A stretch of DNA of 64,000 bases from CAIOYC01 sp964243985 (lineage in GTDB: Bacteria > Pseudomonadota > Alphaproteobacteria > Caulobacterales > Caulobacteraceae): contig CAXTHJ010000001.1 in assembly GCA_964243985.1 (NCBI GenBank), forward strand, positions 1 to 64,000, read 5' to 3'. The translations under genes were made by a program, and so were the position numbers. How positions within the stretch are numbered: the stretch's first letter is position 1; every line of letters starts with the position of its first letter. The notes beneath the pieces were generated by a model. That model saw only the letters and a list, made by a program, of their open reading frames with translations, had not been told where the DNA came from and did no database searches. Below, one piece after another: positions 61,188 through 64,000 of this stretch.

Positions 61188-62399
61188 TCAGCCGAACTCT
61201 GTCCCGTGAGTCTTGGCGCCGTCCAGCTTGGCGCCTTCGGTGTCCGCCTCGAGCAGCCGGGCGCGGCGCAGGTCGGCGCCCCGCAGGTCGGCATACCGCA
61301 GGGCTGCGCCGGTTAGATCGGTTCGCACATAGCGGCCTTCGGCGACTTCCAAAGGCCCGAGGTTGGCGCCGGTAAGGTCGGCGCGGGTGAGCAAGGCCCG
61401 CATCAGCTTCGCCCCGCGCAGGTCCGCGCCTTTGAGGTTGGCGCCCCGCAGGTCAGCGTCGGCCAGATTGGCGCCCTGAAGCTCAATCCCCGAAAGGTCC
61501 ATGCCGAAGAAGACGCCGCCCGGCGCGTGCAGAGCGGTCAGCTTGCGCTTGCTGAGCTGACCGACGGATCGGAAGTCGCTGGACGGGGTCCGCGCCGGCG
61601 CGCCGGTCTTCCCCTCCGTCTTGCACCAGGATTCGTGTTCAGTCAGGACCTCGCTCAGGAGCTTGTCGTCCACATAGACCAGGCGGGGCGGGGCGGCCAT
61701 GACGTCGCTGAGCGTATCCAGATCGATCGCCGCATTGTCGAAGTTCACCCCGGCGACCACGGCCTTCTTCATGGACACGCCCGAGAGGTCGGCTTGGTGG
61801 ACTTCCGCGCCGGTCAGGTCCGCCCCGTCCAGCACCGCGTTGCACATACGCGCGCCGTTGAGGGCGGCGCCGCTAAGGTCGGCGTCCCTGAAATCCGTGG
61901 AGGCGGCCAAGGCGCCGTTCATCTGTGCATTGGCGAGCTTGGCGCCGGTGAGCACGGCGTAGGATAGCTCCCCCGGCGTGCGCTGGTGCTTCAGGATGCG
62001 GAAGCTTTTGGAGTCCTGCAGGGCGATCAGACCCTCCCGCAGATCGCAGCCGCAGAGGTCCGCGCCCGAAAGGTTGGCGCCGCGCAGGCAGGCGCCGCGA
62101 AGGTCCGCCTTGGTCAGGGAGGCTTCGCGAAGATCGGCGTTTCGCAGGTCCGCGCCGAATAGGGTCGCACGGTCCAGCTTCGCCTTGGCCATGAACGCGC
62201 CGTGGAGGCGCGCGCCCGAAAGATCGGCCTCGGTGAGGTCCACCCCCTCCAAGGCGCAAGCGGTGAGGTCGGCATAGGAGAGGTTGGCGCGCACGCCGCC
62301 TCGTCGCCCGGCCAGATAGGCGGCGTGGCTCTCCACGATGGCGCGAATGGCCGACGGGTCGAGCAGTTTGACGAGCTGAGCTTGGGCTTGCGCGGTCAT
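61188..62399 (-). CDS. Pentapeptide-repeat protein
   Basis: The 403-residue protein consists mainly of A(D/N)LxX pentapeptides, in runs at about 45-125, 145-220 and 290-400, separated by a spacer with DKLLSEVLTEHESWCKTEGK. This forms a right-handed quadrilateral beta helix. Functions in this family range from gyrase protection to effector scaffolds. It is transcribed in the same direction as the MotB-like gene 114 bases upstream, so it may belong to that system. Confidence 0.9.
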   Translation of the reverse strand: MTAQAQAQLVKLLDPSAIRAIVESHAAYLAGRRGGVRANLSYADLTACALEGVDLTEADLSGARLHGAFMAKAKLDRATLFGADLRNADLREASLTKADLRGACLRGANLSGADLCGCDLREGLIALQDSKSFRILKHQRTPGELSYAVLTGAKLANAQMNGALAASTDFRDADLSGAALNGARMCNAVLDGADLTGAEVHQADLSGVSMKKAVVAGVNFDNAAIDLDTLSDVMAAPPRLVYVDDKLLSEVLTEHESWCKTEGKTGAPARTPSSDFRSVGQLSKRKLTALHAPGGVFFGMDLSGIELQGANLADADLRGANLKGADLRGAKLMRALLTRADLTGANLGPLEVAEGRYVRTDLTGAALRYADLRGADLRRARLLEADTEGAKLDGAKTHGTEFG

Positions 62400-62513
62400 G
62401 ATTCTCCGGCGGCGCTTTTGCCACAGCAGCGCTTAAGGAAGCGTTTTAGAAGCCTGACTTTGGACCTGCCGCTCGACCTGTCGGCGTCGCAATGGCGCCG
62501 AAGCGCGGTGGAC

Positions 62514-63392
62514 CTACTGCGCCATCACGAACTGGATGCTGATGCTCTGGTCCGTGGCGGCCGTGGCGGTGGAAGCGGTGGATTGGCCGCCGCTGGCGAC
62601 GCGGAGGAGAGGTTGAGCGCCATCGGCCGCGCTATCCTTGATCTGCCCCAGCACCGGCTGATCCGCCACCAACGCCTTATAGAAGGCCACCGTGCGCCGG
62701 AGCGCCAGGTCGTAATCCTTCTGCCCTTCGGCGGAAAAGGCGTTGAAGTTGGAATTGCCGGCCACGTTGACGGCCGCCATCTTGGTGGCGTCGCTGCAAG
62801 CCCCGCCTGTCGCCGCGCCATAGCCGTAGCAGGGCAGGCGGCCCGCCAGCGCCTTGGCCACCTCGGTGGTCGTGCTGACGCCTTTGGGCGAGAGCGTGTC
62901 GCTGCCCGGGACGAAAAGATCGTCGGCGGAGAAGTTCAAAGTGCCGCTGGCCGCGTCAGCCTTGACCGGCGTCTTGGCGGAAAGATCGCCGTTCAGGAAG
63001 GCGGTCAGCGCCGAGCGGCTTTCCTCGGCGGATGCGCCCGCGTCGGGCGACGCCTTCTGTATGGCCGAGAAGGCGAAGCAGCGTCGCTCGGAGGAGGGCG
63101 CGGCCCCGTTATCCTTGGAAAGGGCGTCGATGGGAATGCAAACCACCTTGTTGTCGTAGTCGATCTGCAGCCCGACCGTCTTGTTCTCAAGATTTGTGGC
63201 GGCCTGAAGCAGGGCCGCGGTCTTTGGGTCGTCCGCCTTGGTCAGGGCCGCGGTGGTGGCATGGTATTGCAGCGCGAAGAAGCTCAGCAGAAGGATGAAG
63301 ATGAACACCACGCCGACCATCATGTCGGTCATGGAGATGTAATAGCTCTCGCCTTCCGGAACCTCGGCGTCATGCCGCCTGCTGAATCTCAC
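62514..63392 (-). CDS. MotB/ZorB-like OmpA-family membrane protein
   Basis: The 292-residue protein starts at GTG 63392 within the stop of the MotA-like gene (GTGA). It has a short cytoplasmic start with ESYYISMTDMM, one helix VGVVFIFILLLSFFALQY, and a periplasmic C-terminal domain that looks OmpA-like (SADDLFVPGSDTLSPKG and YDLALRRTVAFYKAL). This order is that of stator proteins MotB and of ZorB from the Zorya defence system. No flagellar gene is nearby. It is not identical in spacing to Zorya members known to me. Confidence 0.75.
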   Translation of the reverse strand: MRFSRRHDAEVPEGESYYISMTDMMVGVVFIFILLLSFFALQYHATTAALTKADDPKTAALLQAATNLENKTVGLQIDYDNKVVCIPIDALSKDNGAAPSSERRCFAFSAIQKASPDAGASAEESRSALTAFLNGDLSAKTPVKADAASGTLNFSADDLFVPGSDTLSPKGVSTTTEVAKALAGRLPCYGYGAATGGACSDATKMAAVNVAGNSNFNAFSAEGQKDYDLALRRTVAFYKALVADQPVLGQIKDSAADGAQPLLRVASGGQSTASTATAATDQSISIQFVMAQ

Positions 63393-64000
63393 GACAGCGG
63401 GTCCGCCGTCACGGACGCAGGCCCAGCGAGGCTGGTTTCGATACGGCGCAGGATCGCCACCTGCTCCAACGCCACCTTTTCTGGCGGGGCGAACATGACG
63501 ACGCCGTCAAGGCCGGTGAAGAGTTCGGCCTCCGCCCGCTCGATCTGTGTGCGCCAACGGCGAGCCATCAGCCGCAGGATGATGGAGGAGAACACCCCGG
63601 CGATGGAGGTCCAGAACTTGGTGGCGGCGATGGCCAGAAGGCCGAGCAGGGCTTGCTGCATCACCCCCGGCGACCCGCCCGTGCCCATGGCGACGGTCGC
63701 CTGGGTCAACGCCGCGACGATGCCGAGGAAGGTTACGGTGAGACCCACCGCGACGAAGATGTTCGCCCACCATTCGAGAGACCGGGCGGGACCATCAAAT
63801 CGGCCGAACGCATCCGCCGCCCGGACCGATGTGGCGAACCGACCTTCATCATCCCGTACCAACATGCTGCGCCAGTTGGACCAGCCCAGGGCCAACACCG
63901 GCGGCGCCGTCAGGCTGGAGCCCATGAGCTTGTCGATCTCGCCGAAGCGGGCGGCGAAGGCCTGCTGAATGCTCTTGTCCCGGCTGCCAATGTTGTAGAG
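63389..64000 (-). CDS. MotA/TolQ/ExbB-like proton-channel protein (cut by the right edge)
   Basis: The visible 203 residues run to the right edge with LYNIGSRDKSIQQAF as the first seen; the frame is open there, so the start is outside. A soluble part (about 70 residues) precedes two hydrophobic helices, NIFVAVGLTVTFLGIVAAL and LLGLLAIAATKFWTSIAGVFS, which resemble the MotA/TolQ channel helices with FWTSIAG as a recognisable motif. Only about 65 residues follow, so the long cytoplasmic tail of ZorA is absent. It shares GTGA with the MotB-like gene downstream and should form a channel with it. Confidence 0.72.
   Translation of the reverse strand, partial: LYNIGSRDKSIQQAFAARFGEIDKLMGSSLTAPPVLALGWSNWRSMLVRDDEGRFATSVRAADAFGRFDGPARSLEWWANIFVAVGLTVTFLGIVAALTQATVAMGTGGSPGVMQQALLGLLAIAATKFWTSIAGVFSSIILRLMARRWRTQIERAEAELFTGLDGVVMFAPPEKVALEQVAILRRIETSLAGPASVTADPLS

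Noticed and set aside
61188..64000. Complete Zorya defence system
   Set aside because: Only a MotA/MotB-like pair is seen, the MotA-like tail is short and no ZorC, ZorD or ZorE gene is in view. Reported as Zorya-like only.

Overview
This 64 kb window is a GC-rich (roughly 65-70 percent) chromosomal stretch of an alphaproteobacterium. The evidence is the cytochrome aa3 oxidase cluster in the order coxB-coxA-ctaB-coxF-ctaG-coxC-DUF983-surf1 followed by thrC and an M16 peptidase, a split pntA1/pntA2/pntB transhydrogenase with a small cox subunit IV gene beside it, a COQ9 gene, a SapC gene, and a S21 protein typical of the class. Dispersed palindromes of the 'CCCCGCGAAGGCGGGG' and 'TGTCATCCCGG' types resemble those I associate with Caulobacterales-like and Rhizomicrobium-like genomes; I cannot fix the genus. 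No rRNA, tRNA, CRISPR array, transposase, integrase or phage gene was seen.

Layout. 0-2 kb: end of dnaK and dnaJ. 2-7.6 kb: a divergent module with an amino acid:carrier-protein ligase and an acyl-CoA dehydrogenase on one side, and their likely carrier protein plus an HSL-type esterase on the other, followed by an acyl-CoA synthetase. 7.6-13.2 kb: GNAT acetyltransferase, ThDP enzyme, and a second carrier-protein module (acyltransferase, ACP, AMP-forming ligase, SDR reductase). 13.2-19.3 kb: HD-domain protein, class IV aminotransferase, cupin, ACT-like protein, metY-metA methionine genes, esterase. 19.4-27.2 kb: class III aminotransferase, a DUF4130-UdgX fusion coupled to its radical SAM partner, COQ9, rpsU, alpha/beta hydrolase with DUF72. 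27.3-28 kb: a small low-GC insert with a long inverted repeat and a defence-island-type small protein. 28-32 kb: pntB, a secreted protein, pntA2, a small membrane protein, pntA1, cox subunit IV. 32-37.7 kb: phosphoesterase, a Tat-signal aminotransferase, dapB, amidase, OsmC. 37.8-40.3 kb: acyl-CoA dehydrogenase and its MerR regulator. 40.5-50 kb: aa3 oxidase and assembly genes, thrC, M16 peptidase. 50-54 kb: double hotdog thioesterase, zur, and a TonB receptor with a Zur-like palindrome between them. 54-56 kb: SapC and a low-GC GT61 glycosyltransferase. 56-64 kb: dehydratase-like protein, DsbD, DUF488, dienoyl-CoA isomerase, and at the right edge a MotA-like/MotB-OmpA-like pair with a pentapeptide-repeat protein.

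How the genes work together. The core is respiration and redox metabolism (aa3 oxidase, proton-translocating transhydrogenase, COQ9, DsbD) with amino-acid biosynthesis (direct sulfhydrylation of acetylhomoserine, diaminopimelate, threonine). The accessory content is rich in acyl and carrier-protein chemistry. The most attractive candidates for undescribed biology are the two small carrier-protein modules within 11 kb, the UdgX-fusion/radical SAM operon, and the motor-like MotA/OmpA/pentapeptide set at the right edge. A ribosomal protein gene that appears to start at AUC and two extra small genes inside the pnt operon are also unusual.
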